From Minicystis rosea (GTDB lineage: Bacteria; Myxococcota_A; Polyangia; Polyangiales; Polyangiaceae), in assembly GCA_001931535.1 (NCBI GenBank), contig CP016211.1:10400377-10464376 (forward strand): a stretch of 64,000 bases of DNA. The letters are read 5' to 3'. Shown one piece after another: positions 39,724 to 47,674 of the stretch. Position 1 is the stretch's first letter. Every line of letters starts with the position of its first letter. The translations under genes and the position numbers were made by a program. The notes under the pieces are model-generated. The model searched no databases. It was not told the origin of the DNA and worked only from the letters and a program-made list of their open reading frames with translations.

Positions 39724-40554
39724 GTGCAGTACAAGCTCCTCGCCGTCGACGTCGACGGAACCCTCCTCCGGCGCGACGGCGTCGTCGATCCCCAGGACTC
39801 GGCCGCCATCGCTCGGCTCCGCGCGCAGGGTGTCCCGGTCACCATCGTCACGGGCCGGCTGTACTCGGGCACGCGGCCGGTGGCTGCATCGCTCGGGCTC
39901 GGCGGCCCGATCGCCTGCGTCGACGGCAGCCACATCGTCGACGTCGGCGATGATCGCGCGCTCTACGCGAGCCCGATCACGGGCACCGACGCGCTCCTGC
40001 TCCGCGACGTCCTCGCGCGGCATCACATCGCGCGCTTCCTCTTCGCGGAGGACACCATCATCCACGACGCCGAGGGCGAGCCCTTCGCCGGCTACGTGCG
40101 CACGTGGTCGCCGAACGTCGACGTGGTGGCGCGCGTGACCGATCATCCTTCGTGGGAGCACGAGCGCGGCGTCATGGCGGTGGTCGCCGTCGGGGCCGAG
40201 CACGACGTGCTCGGCGCGGCCGCCGAGCTCTCGGCTTGTCTCGATCGCTCGACCCGCGTCATCACCTTCCCCGTCGGCCGCGGCAAGGGCTACGCGATGG
40301 TCGTTCGCGCCGCCGGTCCGACGAAGGGCACCGCCATCACTTGGCTCGCCGCGCACCACGGATGCACGACCGAAGAGGTCGTGGTCGTCGGCGATTGGAT
40401 CAACGACGTGCCCATGTTCCAGACCGCGGGCCGCTCGTTCGTCATGGGCCAAGCGCCCGACGACGTGAAGGCCACCGCCACCGATCACCTCGAAGCCGAC
40501 AGCTTCGCCGGCGGCGGCATCGCGGAGGCCATCCGGCGCGCGTGGGGGCTCTGA
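39724..40554 (+). CDS. HAD-IIB (Cof-type) phosphatase
   Basis: A 276-residue HAD hydrolase of the Cof/YidA type. Motif I is VDVDGTLL (residues 8-15), motif II lies in IVTGRLYSG, the conserved Lys is in GRGKGYAM, and motif IV is VGDWINDVPMF, so the catalytic set is complete. Such enzymes dephosphorylate sugar phosphates or nucleotides such as flavin precursors; the substrate cannot be read from sequence. GTG start at 39724; a CATAAT hexamer at 39710-39715 raises the possibility of a very short leader, but no matching -35 was found. Confidence 0.88.
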   Translation: MQYKLLAVDVDGTLLRRDGVVDPQDSAAIARLRAQGVPVTIVTGRLYSGTRPVAASLGLGGPIACVDGSHIVDVGDDRALYASPITGTDALLLRDVLARHHIARFLFAEDTIIHDAEGEPFAGYVRTWSPNVDVVARVTDHPSWEHERGVMAVVAVGAEHDVLGAAAELSACLDRSTRVITFPVGRGKGYAMVVRAAGPTKGTAITWLAAHHGCTTEEVVVVGDWINDVPMFQTAGRSFVMGQAPDDVKATATDHLEADSFAGGGIAEAIRRAWGL

Positions 40555-40560
40555 TTCACA

Positions 40561-40607
40561 CGGCGGGGACTCGCGTCCCCGCCGCCCCAGCGGCAAAGCC
40601 GCTGGGG
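40561..40607. terminator. Two adjacent perfect hairpins between convergent genes
   Basis: Hairpin 1 has nine-base arms CGGCGGGGA and TCCCCGCCG (40561-40584); hairpin 2 follows with no gap and has ten-base arms CCCCAGCGGC and GCCGCTGGGG around AAA (40585-40607). They start six bases after the HAD phosphatase stop and face a minus-strand gene ending at 40751. No T-tract is present on either strand. A two-hairpin bidirectional terminator or a palindromic repeat are both possible. From 40608 to 40750 I see nothing else. Confidence 0.5.
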
Positions 40608-40750
40608 CCCCACCACCCCGCGATCCACCCGAGAGTTCCAGCACGCTTCGCCGCTTCGGGCCTAGCGTTCGTCGCGTCCGGACGCATGAGGGCGAAGTCA
40701 TCGAGCGCGTGAATGAGACGCGCGCCGATCGCGCGGCGATCGCCGTGCGA

Positions 40751-41626
40751 TCAGAGCTTCGACACGTACACGAACGTGATCCCCGCGGTCGCGTAGCCGA
40801 GCTGGATCACGTCGTCCGCGCCGGGCTTGATCAGCTCCGGAAAAGAGAACGTCGGTAAGATGCCGATGCTCGGCGCGTTCGCGCCGGGGCCGATGCGGGT
40901 GCTCCAGCCGAGCGACAAGCCCATGGGGATCACGGTCGTGCAGCGCGCGTCCCCGAGGTCCGAGATGTTCACGCCGGTGTTGATCACGGCGTGCACGCGC
41001 GGGGTGATTTGAAAGCCGATGCCCACCGGTGCGCGCAGGCCGACGGTCGTCTTCTCGCCGGGGTTGATGCCCACGTAGAGCCCATTGTCGATGCGCAGCT
41101 TGTGAGCCACGTGGAGCACGGAGAACAGACCGGGCTCGACTTGCTCCACCGTGCGGCCGTCCTCCGACGCGAAGGTGACGTGCGTGGTGGCGTCGAGCTC
41201 GAAGGCAGGGGTGTCGAGGAGCTGCGCATTCAGCCCGATTTGCGGGCTGTGGTAGCCGACCTCGGGCGTCATCTTGAGCGTGCCCGACGAGGCGTCGACC
41301 CAGAGGCGCTTCGTGAGACCGATGCCTCCACCGAGGCTGCCATCGACGATGGTGCGCTCGCCTTCGCGCATGGTGCTGCTCGTGCCGAGCGCGCCGTAGG
41401 CATAGGGCCAGGGCAGCGACATCCCGCGATCGACGTACGGCGTATAGCGCGGCGCCGGCGGCGGAGGCGGGCGGACCGCGAACGGTGGGGCTTCTGGATC
41501 CGCGACTGGCTGCTGTCCCGGAGATGCCTGTGAATCACGAGCTGGGAGCGCGCTCACGGCGAAGAAGGCGACGCTCATCGCGACGTACCGCCGCACCTTC
41601 GGAAGAGCCCGCACGCGCACCGCCAT
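40751..41626 (-). CDS. Putative outer-membrane beta-barrel protein
   Basis: A 291-residue exported protein. The N-terminus is basic, with a hydrophobic segment (YVAMSVAFFAVSALPA) that reads as a signal peptide, then a Pro-rich stretch (PPFAVRPPPPPAPRYTPY) and about 220 residues of alternating beta strands (GGGIGLTKRLWVDASSGTL, PVGIGFQITPRVHAVINTGV) ending in TAGITFVYVSKL. It has no recognised family name. The ATG at 41626 is taken; a GTG three codons upstream (41635) is equally open. It stands alone between two converging or empty regions. Confidence 0.7.
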   Translation of the reverse strand: MAVRVRALPKVRRYVAMSVAFFAVSALPARDSQASPGQQPVADPEAPPFAVRPPPPPAPRYTPYVDRGMSLPWPYAYGALGTSSTMREGERTIVDGSLGGGIGLTKRLWVDASSGTLKMTPEVGYHSPQIGLNAQLLDTPAFELDATTHVTFASEDGRTVEQVEPGLFSVLHVAHKLRIDNGLYVGINPGEKTTVGLRAPVGIGFQITPRVHAVINTGVNISDLGDARCTTVIPMGLSLGWSTRIGPGANAPSIGILPTFSFPELIKPGADDVIQLGYATAGITFVYVSKL

Positions 41627-42530
41627 GACCTGCACGGAGCGAGCACCGTGCCGAGGAGCCGCGGGCGCGTCGTGATCGGATCACCCGGAGATTCGGGCGC
41701 TCCATGCGCGGCCGTCCCTCGCAGCCGCGCACGTCCGCGCCACCGTGGATCCAGATGCGCACGAGCTGCCCGCCATCCCGATGCACACGAGAAATCCGTC
41801 CGCCGGAAGCCCAGCAGACTTTCGAAGCTTGCTCCTCACGCGGAGGATCCTCGCCCATCCCCGCTCTCTTCACACTGGTCGAGCTCGCTCCCAGCAAGCG
41901 CGAACAGGGTTCGGTGGTTCGCCGAGCATCTCATGCTCCTCGCACGAGCGACGCTCTTCCCGAGCTTCGCCGAGGAGCTCGCGATCCCCTCGAGCAGCGC
42001 GCCGCCGAAGGCGTGGCGACGATGCGGTTCGTCGCCCCGATCGAGTGCGCAAAGTCCCCGCGATCGAGGCACCACACAGCAGCCTCGATGCCACCGACGG
42101 CAGCCATCGATGCCGATCGCCTGCACATGCGATGAAGCTGCCCGACATCACGCCCGCGTCGACGCCAGCCCGAGCTCGCCCGTCGTCGCAATGGCTCTCG
42201 CATCGCGTGCACGCGACGACACCAATCGTGAGCCCGCGGCCCCTGAAGCCACGACGCACGGCTCAATGAGCGCTCATGAGCTCCGACACGCTCGGCTCAC
42301 GACTGCCATTGACGCGCAGCGCGTCGCCATATCGATGAGCTCGGCCAGCAGCTGCTCGAGCTGCAATGCAGAGCACCGACCCGGCTCAACAACCGCCACG
42401 GAAGCGCTCGAATTGGCCAGCGGCCACCAAGCCCGCTGCGCACCGCAGAGCACTCGAATCAGTCAGCGATTATCAAGGCTACAAAACGCAAACGGATGAG
42501 GCCGAAGCCCCATCCGCAAACGTAACCGAG
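41627..42530. other. Gene-poor 0.9-kb region, possibly decayed coding DNA
   Basis: No frame here has the codon pattern of its neighbours; all long frames are Arg/Ser-rich or Cys/His-rich shadows. On the minus strand near 42110-42060 one frame begins MQAIGIDGCRR and an overlapping frame continues GGIEAAVWCLDRGDFAHSIG, which together recall the GIDGCRGGW start of DUF429-type RNase H-like proteins. A frameshifted, decaying DUF429 gene is therefore possible but weakly supported. No start codon with ribosome-binding site, repeat or transposase remnant is obvious. The region ends at the tRNA-Lys gene. Confidence 0.3.
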
Positions 42531-42603
42531 TGGGCCATGAAGGACTTGAACCTTCAGCCAATGGATTAAGAGTCCACTGCTCTACCAATTGAGCTAATGG
42601 CCC
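42531..42603 (-). tRNA. tRNA-Lys (CTT)
   Basis: A 73-base cloverleaf. Acceptor arms are GGGCCAT and ATGGCCC, the D arm contains TAGCTCAATTGGTAGAGCA, the anticodon loop is CTCTTAA (anticodon CTT), and the T loop is GTTCAAGTC. The 3' CCA is not encoded. It lies 59 bases from the tRNA-Arg gene in the same direction, so the two are probably one transcript. Confidence 0.95.
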
Positions 42604-42662
42604 GGTTATCGAATTGTCAGTCCGATCAGGAGTACCCGAACTACTGCCGCCTGCTCGGCCGG

Positions 42663-42736
<74 letters not shown>

Positions 42737-42857
42737 TCCTGCATCACCCGTGGGCGACGCGAGGCAGCCTTCTAGCCGCCGCCCAACCCCATGTCAAGCC
42801 TCGCTCGCACAATCTGGTGCGAGGCCGGACGGACGAGCTCGGCTATCATCGCGGACC

Positions 42858-43469
42858 ATGGCCGCTACCTCTGCTCCTGCCGCGTCTTCTGCGTCCACCT
42901 CGCTCGACGGCTTGCTCGAAGGGCGTGCCTCGGCGTCCGAGATCGAGGCGTACCTCGATGGGCTCGCGCCCGCGGCGCGGCTCGAAGAGGTGCTCGCCGT
43001 CACCGGCCGCGGGGTGAAGCGCCTCTACGAGGCTGTGGAGGGGAGCAGCCCGCCGTCGCTCGAGGAGCTCGTCCCGACGGGGACCGAGGGTGTGCTGATT
43101 TACGAGGGCCGCAACTCGCTGGCCGCGTTCTCGCGGTTTCAGAAGCGGTTCGTGCGCAAGGGCGGTCTGGTGCTCGGGTACAACCACCAGTCGATGTCGT
43201 TCGTCACGGGGCCGGGGTACTTCGTGGTCCACCCGCCGAGCGGCAGCGGAGAGCACGGCAAGGAGCTCGACTTCGACTACACGACGCCGCCTCCCGCGGA
43301 GCCGGCGGGGTGGCCTGCCTACAAGCCCAACGAGCGCGGGCTCTCGCGCTTCGTGTATGGGCACATGCACGACTACGTGCGGCGCGTGGCGCGCGGCGTG
43401 GTGGTAGGAAAAGCGTACCGGCACGGCAAGGAGCAGGACGCATATTTCTCGCTGACCTTGCCGCGTTGA
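42858..43469 (+). CDS. Hypothetical protein, 203 aa
   Basis: ATG at 42858 begins an Ala/Ser-rich leader (MAATSAPAASSASTSLDGLL), then a soluble protein. The first part is helical (SEIEAYLDGLAPAARLEEVL), and the rest is a beta-rich domain (GTEGVLIYEGRNSLAAFSRF, GPGYFVVHPPSGSGEHGKEL, FVYGHMHDYVRRVARGVVVG). The last part suggests a small enzyme-like fold, but no catalytic motif is certain. I do not recognise a characterised family. Upstream are the tRNA genes on the other strand. Confidence 0.65.
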   Translation: MAATSAPAASSASTSLDGLLEGRASASEIEAYLDGLAPAARLEEVLAVTGRGVKRLYEAVEGSSPPSLEELVPTGTEGVLIYEGRNSLAAFSRFQKRFVRKGGLVLGYNHQSMSFVTGPGYFVVHPPSGSGEHGKELDFDYTTPPPAEPAGWPAYKPNERGLSRFVYGHMHDYVRRVARGVVVGKAYRHGKEQDAYFSLTLPR

Positions 43470-43510
43470 GCAGTTCCCGAGCGTCGCGACCCGCGCTAGC
43501 GTCCGCCGCC

Positions 43511-44389
43511 ATGTGGAGCAGCCAAGGCCGCATCGCGCGGGCAATCGCGCTCGCGATCGCGCTCGTCACCGTCCCCGTCGTCGCCGTCGCGGCCCCCGGC
43601 CACAAGAGCAAGGCCGCCGCCGGCAAGAAGAGCAAGGGCGAGAAGACCAAGGGCGGCAAGGGCAAGGCGCGATCGGTGGGCGCGCCCAACCACGGCCGCC
43701 TCGAAGGCGCGGCGCTCCTCAAGCAGAACAAGACGCTGAAGCAACGTGAAGGCTCGCACTCGTGGGCCCTGCCGCAGATGGTCGGCATGCTCCATCACGC
43801 AGCCAACAGCGTGGCGCGCAAGCACAAGGGCAGCGTGATGTTCGTGGGCGACCTGTCCGGCAAGACGGGCGGGCACCTCGATCGCCACGGCTCGCACCAG
43901 ACGGGGCGCGACGCGGACGTCGGGTTCTACGTGGTGAACTCGAAGGGCAAGTCCATCCCGGTGAAGCGCTTCATCGCCTTCGACGACGCGGGCAACGCGC
44001 GCGACGTGCCGGGCGCCCGCTTCGACGAGGCGCGCAACTGGTCGCTGGTCGAAGCGTTCCTCAAGGATCGCGACGCCAACGTGCGCTACCTCTTCGTGAC
44101 CAACGGCCTCCGCGCCCGCCTGCTCGCCTACGCGGCCAAGAAGCACGCGCCCAAGGAGCTGATCGAGCGCGCCTCCACCGTGATGATGAGCCCGCCGGAC
44201 GCGGACCTGCACGACGATCACTTCCACGTGCGCATCGCCTGCCCGGACTCCATGCGCGACGTGTGCATCGAAGAGTCGACCGCGCGCGAGCCCAAGGCCG
44301 ACGCGCCGAGCGAGGCCAAGGCCGACGCCGACGACGGCAAGCCGGCGCACGCCAAGAACGACGCCGCGGAGGACGCTAAGCAGCCGTGA
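43511..44389 (+). CDS. mepA: MepA-like murein endopeptidase (peptidase M74)
   Basis: A 292-residue exported protein. The signal peptide ends near residue 28 (AVAAPG), followed by a Lys/Gly-rich linker. The zinc-peptidase motifs of penicillin-insensitive murein endopeptidases are present: SHQTGRDADVGFY near residue 132 and HDDHFHVRIAC near residue 236. It would cleave D-Ala-diaminopimelate cross-links in peptidoglycan. The C-terminal tail is acidic and Ala/Lys-rich. The stop overlaps the GTG of the exonuclease gene, although the two functions are unrelated. Confidence 0.88.
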   Translation: MWSSQGRIARAIALAIALVTVPVVAVAAPGHKSKAAAGKKSKGEKTKGGKGKARSVGAPNHGRLEGAALLKQNKTLKQREGSHSWALPQMVGMLHHAANSVARKHKGSVMFVGDLSGKTGGHLDRHGSHQTGRDADVGFYVVNSKGKSIPVKRFIAFDDAGNARDVPGARFDEARNWSLVEAFLKDRDANVRYLFVTNGLRARLLAYAAKKHAPKELIERASTVMMSPPDADLHDDHFHVRIACPDSMRDVCIEESTAREPKADAPSEAKADADDGKPAHAKNDAAEDAKQP

Positions 44390-45162
44390 AGATCGCTTCC
44401 TGGAACGTCAACAGCATCCGCTCCCGCCTCGATCAGCTCACCGCCTGGCTCGCCCGCGCGGCGCCCGACGTGATCTGCTTCCAAGAGACCAAGGTCGAGG
44501 ACGATCTTTTCCCGCACGACGCCCTCGGCGAGGTCGGCTACCGCGCGGTCACCTTCGGTCAGAAGACGTACAACGGCGTGGCCATCGCCGCGAAGTTCGG
44601 CCTGCAGATCGAGGACGTGAAGAAGGACCTCGACGGCGACGAGAGCGACGTCCACCGCCGCTTCATCGCCGCGACCATCGAGGGCGTGCGCATCATCGAC
44701 GTCTACGTGCCCAACGGGCAGGCCGTGGGCACGCCCGCGTTCGCGTACAAGCTGGCCTGGCTCGAACGCCTGCGCAAAGAGCTCGAAGCGCACTGCTCGC
44801 CGAGCGGCGACGTGCTCCTCTGCGGCGACTTCAACGTCGCCCCCGAGCCCATCGACGTGCACGATCCGAAGAAGTGGGAAGGCCAGGTCCTGTGCACGCC
44901 GGATGAGCGAGCCGCGCTGCGCCGCGTCCTCGATTGGGGTCTCGTCGATGCGTTCCGCGCGCGCCACCCGGGCGAAGCCGGCCTCTATTCCTGGTGGGAT
45001 TACCGGATGGGCGCGTTCAAGAAGAACCGCGGGCTGCGCATTGATCTGGCGCTCACCACGCGCGGCTTGCTCGACCGCTGCACGGCCGTCACGATCGACA
45101 AGCGTCCCCGCGAGCTGGAGCGTCCGTCCGATCACGCGCCGGTCGTCATCGAGCTCGGGTGA
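44386..45162 (+). CDS. xthA: Exonuclease III / AP endonuclease
   Basis: A 258-residue ExoIII of normal length, a base-excision-repair enzyme that cuts at abasic sites and trims 3' ends. MKIASWNVNSIRSRL opens the fold; the metal-binding Glu is in FQETKVED (near residue 32); GDFNVAP near residue 147 and the catalytic His in RPSDHAPVVIEL at the C-terminus are intact, as is YSWWDYR. The GTG start overlaps the endopeptidase stop by four bases. Confidence 0.96.
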   Translation: MKIASWNVNSIRSRLDQLTAWLARAAPDVICFQETKVEDDLFPHDALGEVGYRAVTFGQKTYNGVAIAAKFGLQIEDVKKDLDGDESDVHRRFIAATIEGVRIIDVYVPNGQAVGTPAFAYKLAWLERLRKELEAHCSPSGDVLLCGDFNVAPEPIDVHDPKKWEGQVLCTPDERAALRRVLDWGLVDAFRARHPGEAGLYSWWDYRMGAFKKNRGLRIDLALTTRGLLDRCTAVTIDKRPRELERPSDHAPVVIELG

Positions 45163-45170
45163 TCCATACG

Positions 45171-45267
45171 ATGGGGCCGCAAGCGGCCCCAAACCCCAGG
45201 CCGGACGAGCCGGCCTTTGATCACGATGGGGCCGCGAGCGGCTCCGAACCAGGCCGTGCAGCCGGCC
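45171..45267. repeat. Two further units of the two-hairpin repeat
   Basis: Unit 1 (from 45171) has arms ATGGGGCCGC and GCGGCCCC around AA, then the second hairpin GGCCGGACGAGCCGGCC (45199-45215). Unit 2 starts 55 bases later (45226) with the same first hairpin, ending GGCTCC, and a decayed second hairpin (45252-45267). The spacing and sequence match the array at 1435. The element ends 21 bases before the next gene's GTG. Confidence 0.78.
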
Positions 45268-45288
45268 TTGATCCCAGCGAGAGGTTGC

Positions 45289-45738
45289 GTGCCCCACAGC
45301 GCGTTCGAAGGTTTCACGGCCGTGGTGCCCGAAGGTTGGAAGGCCAGTCGTGACGAGGTGACGTACTCGGAGGCCGGCCTCCATGCGCCCATGCGCTTCA
45401 CTTCGCCCGGCCGTCGCGGTGTGCTCCGCGTGAGCGTGCCTTGGCTCGACGCCGACGATCAACCGGGCGCCGATCCCGACGAGCTCGACAGCCTCGCCCG
45501 CGAGTGGGGCCTGCGCCGCGGCATCGACGCTCCCCTCGCCTGCCAGACGGAGCTCCGCGACGGCCTCGCGCGTGCCACCGCGAGCTATCGCATCGGCGAA
45601 GACTTCGTCGAGGTGTGGTTCATCTCCGACAGCTCGACGCTCATCAAGGCGTCGTACGTCTGCAAATGGGACGAGCGCGATCTCGATCGCGCCGCCCGCT
45701 CGGCGCTTGTCGGATCGCTCCGTCCCTCGCCGGCATAG
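45289..45738 (+). CDS. Hypothetical protein, 149 aa
   Basis: GTG at 45289 lies 4 bases after GAGAGG; an earlier in-frame start at 45217 would translate the repeat element and is rejected. The protein is a compact alpha/beta domain (SAFEGFTAVVPEGWKA, RRGVLRVSVPWLDADDQP, FVEVWFISDSSTLIKASYVC) that resembles small DUF3805/PsbP-like or stress-related domains in general shape, but I do not assign it. It is a single gene converging with the esterase, the stops being three bases apart. Confidence 0.62.
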   Translation: MPHSAFEGFTAVVPEGWKASRDEVTYSEAGLHAPMRFTSPGRRGVLRVSVPWLDADDQPGADPDELDSLAREWGLRRGIDAPLACQTELRDGLARATASYRIGEDFVEVWFISDSSTLIKASYVCKWDERDLDRAARSALVGSLRPSPA

Positions 45739-45741
45739 ACG

Positions 45742-46575
45742 CTACTTCTCCGCGAGCGACGCGCTCACCAAACCGAACAGCGCGTCGGGCGCGTCGACGT
45801 GCACCCAGTGGCCCGCGCCTTCGATGAGGTGCCCGACGACACGCGGATCGCGCGCCGCGATGGCCGCGAGCCGCGCGCGATCTTGGGCGTCGAGCGCTTC
45901 GGATCGATCCGCCACGACCACGTGCAGCGAGCGGGCGCCCTCGGCGCGCTCGACGACGGGCCAGAGATCGACGGCGAAGTAGTCGTCGAGGAGCTCGCCG
46001 ATGGCGTCGAGATCGAGACGGATGCGAAAGCCGTCGTCGGCGCGGCGCACGTTCATGGCCAGCCATTCGCCGATGGCGGGCGGGTGACCGTGAGAGGCGA
46101 CGATCTCGAGGAACCGCTCCCGCGAGGGCAACGGCTGCGGCATCGCTTGCAGCATCCGCAGCACCGCTTCGGTGGAGCCCGCGCGATCACGACGCGTGCC
46201 CGGCGATGCATCGAGCACCCACGCCAGATCCAACGCGGCCCCGCGCCGCTCGGTGTACGCGAGCGCGACCTTGCCGCCGAACGAGTGACCCATCACGCCG
46301 GCGATGGGGAGCGCGAGGTGATCGCCGAGGCGCACGAGATCGTCGGCGGCCGCCGCGATCGTGTGCGGCGGCGGCGCGCCCTGCGACAGGCCGTGCATGC
46401 GCAGGTCGACGAGCACGAAGCCCCAATCGGGAGACGCGGTCGCGAGACGTCGCGCAAAAGAGCGGAAATTGCCGCCTGATCCGAGGATCCCGTGCAGGAC
46501 GATCATCCAGCGCGAGGGCTTGGCTTCGGGAGCGGTGACGAGCGCGTGATACGGAATGAAGGCGTCGGTGGGCAT
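45742..46575 (-). CDS. Alpha/beta hydrolase (YbfF-like esterase)
   Basis: A 277-residue hydrolase. The oxyanion region is VLHGILGSGGN near residue 26, the nucleophile elbow is GHSFGG near residue 96, and the catalytic His is in EGAGHWVHVDAP near the C-terminus; the acid is likely the Asp of VADRSEAL. The overall pattern is that of YbfF/mitochondrial ABHD11-type esterases. ATG 46575 is preferred over a start ten codons upstream, which adds a non-conserved leader. Substrate unknown. Confidence 0.85.
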   Translation of the reverse strand: MPTDAFIPYHALVTAPEAKPSRWMIVLHGILGSGGNFRSFARRLATASPDWGFVLVDLRMHGLSQGAPPPHTIAAAADDLVRLGDHLALPIAGVMGHSFGGKVALAYTERRGAALDLAWVLDASPGTRRDRAGSTEAVLRMLQAMPQPLPSRERFLEIVASHGHPPAIGEWLAMNVRRADDGFRIRLDLDAIGELLDDYFAVDLWPVVERAEGARSLHVVVADRSEALDAQDRARLAAIAARDPRVVGHLIEGAGHWVHVDAPDALFGLVSASLAEK

Positions 46576-46723
46576 GGTGAGCCGAGGTCGGCCCGACCCT
46601 ATCACCGATCTGCCGAGAGACGAGCGTGAGGACGTGACCGACGAAGCGCGCCCTGCATCGTCGGTCGGCCTTCTTCAAAATCGCCGCGGAGTCCCCTCGC
46701 CGCGCGGCGCTCGCGACGCTTCT

Positions 46724-47389
46724 TCAAGCCTCGATGAGGCCCGTGCGCACGGCGATGCGCGTGAGCTCGACCGCGCTCTTGCAGCCGAGCTTGGCGTAGA
46801 TCCGAACGCGGTGGGTCTCCACCGTCTTCGGGCTGATGGTGAGGCGCGCGGCCGTCTCGCGGGTGGAGACGCCCGCCGCGAGCAAGCGCAGGACTTGGCG
46901 CTCGCGCGGCGTGAGCGACTCGAGGCCGCCCGTGCCCTCACCGCCGGCCGGCTTGCGCATGGCGCGCACGACGGCTCCCGCGATGCGCGCGCTGAGCGGC
47001 GCGCCGCCCACCACGATGCGGCGGATGCCCTCGATGACCTCTTCCAAACGCGAGGTCTTCACGAGGTAACCCTGCGCGCCGGCGCGCAGCGCTTCGGCGA
47101 CACGGAACTCGTCGTCGTAGCTGGAGAGCACGAGCAACTTGGCCGCTGGGAGCTGTGCTCGCAGCGCGCCGAGCAGCTCGATCCCGTCGCGATCGGGGAT
47201 GTTCAGATCGACGAGCACGACGTCCGGCTTCAGCGCCAGCGTTTCCTTGAGCGCGTCGGCCGCGGTGCCCGACTGCCCGACGATTTCCATGTCCGGCTCG
47301 TCCGCGATCGCTCGAGCGAACCCCTCGCGGACGATCGGGTGATCGTCGATCAGATATATTTTGATGCGGTTTAGGGATGCATCTGCCAT
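46724..47389 (-). CDS. NarL/FixJ-family response regulator
   Basis: A 221-residue two-domain regulator. The receiver has the acidic pair in YLIDDHPIVREG, the phosphoacceptor Asp in VVLVDLNIPDRDG near residue 61, the Thr/Ser in LLVLSSYDD and the Lys in GYLVKTS. The LuxR-type HTH follows (LTPRERQVLRLLAAGVSTRE, ISPKTVETHRVRIYAKLGCK, near residues 155-210). No histidine kinase lies beside it, so it is an orphan. It is divergent from the glycoside phosphorylase gene, with palindromes in between. Confidence 0.95.
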   Translation of the reverse strand: MADASLNRIKIYLIDDHPIVREGFARAIADEPDMEIVGQSGTAADALKETLALKPDVVLVDLNIPDRDGIELLGALRAQLPAAKLLVLSSYDDEFRVAEALRAGAQGYLVKTSRLEEVIEGIRRIVVGGAPLSARIAGAVVRAMRKPAGGEGTGGLESLTPRERQVLRLLAAGVSTRETAARLTISPKTVETHRVRIYAKLGCKSAVELTRIAVRTGLIEA

Positions 47390-47476
47390 GGCTCTCCCGC
47401 CCTCGCCTTACGTCCCGTTGGATTGAGACGCAGCGCACAGAGACTGTCAAGGCGCCGCGCATTTCCTCAGGCCCAT

Positions 47477-47530
47477 TCGGGGAATCCCCGACGCGGTGTT
47501 CGTCGTTTGACTTCTTTTGAGGTCAAACGA
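47477..47530. promoter_or_regulatory. Two palindromes in a divergent intergenic region
   Basis: The 285-base gap between the response regulator (minus) and the HAD-GH65 gene (plus) holds TCGGGGAATCCCCGA (47477-47491), a 15-base palindrome, and an inverted repeat with perfect nine-base arms TCGTTTGAC (47503-47511) and GTCAAACGA (47522-47530) around TTCTTTTGAG. Both are good candidates for operator sites, possibly of the NarL-type regulator itself. The rest of the gap shows no further signal I can support. Confidence 0.55.
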
Positions 47531-47674
47531 TCCGGTCGATGCCGCCACCAGTCGCCCCGTCGCGACCTCGCGCCTCGTTACAGCCTCGCTTGATGCGTCC
47601 GGTTTGCACACGCGGGACGGCACGCTCCTCGCCAACGCGCTGACTCCGGTCGCGTCGCGCGGCCGAGGAGGGTC

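Noticed and set aside
45217..45288. Longer start for the 149-residue protein.
   Set aside because: The extension would translate a repeat unit; GTG at 45289 is preceded by GAGAGG.
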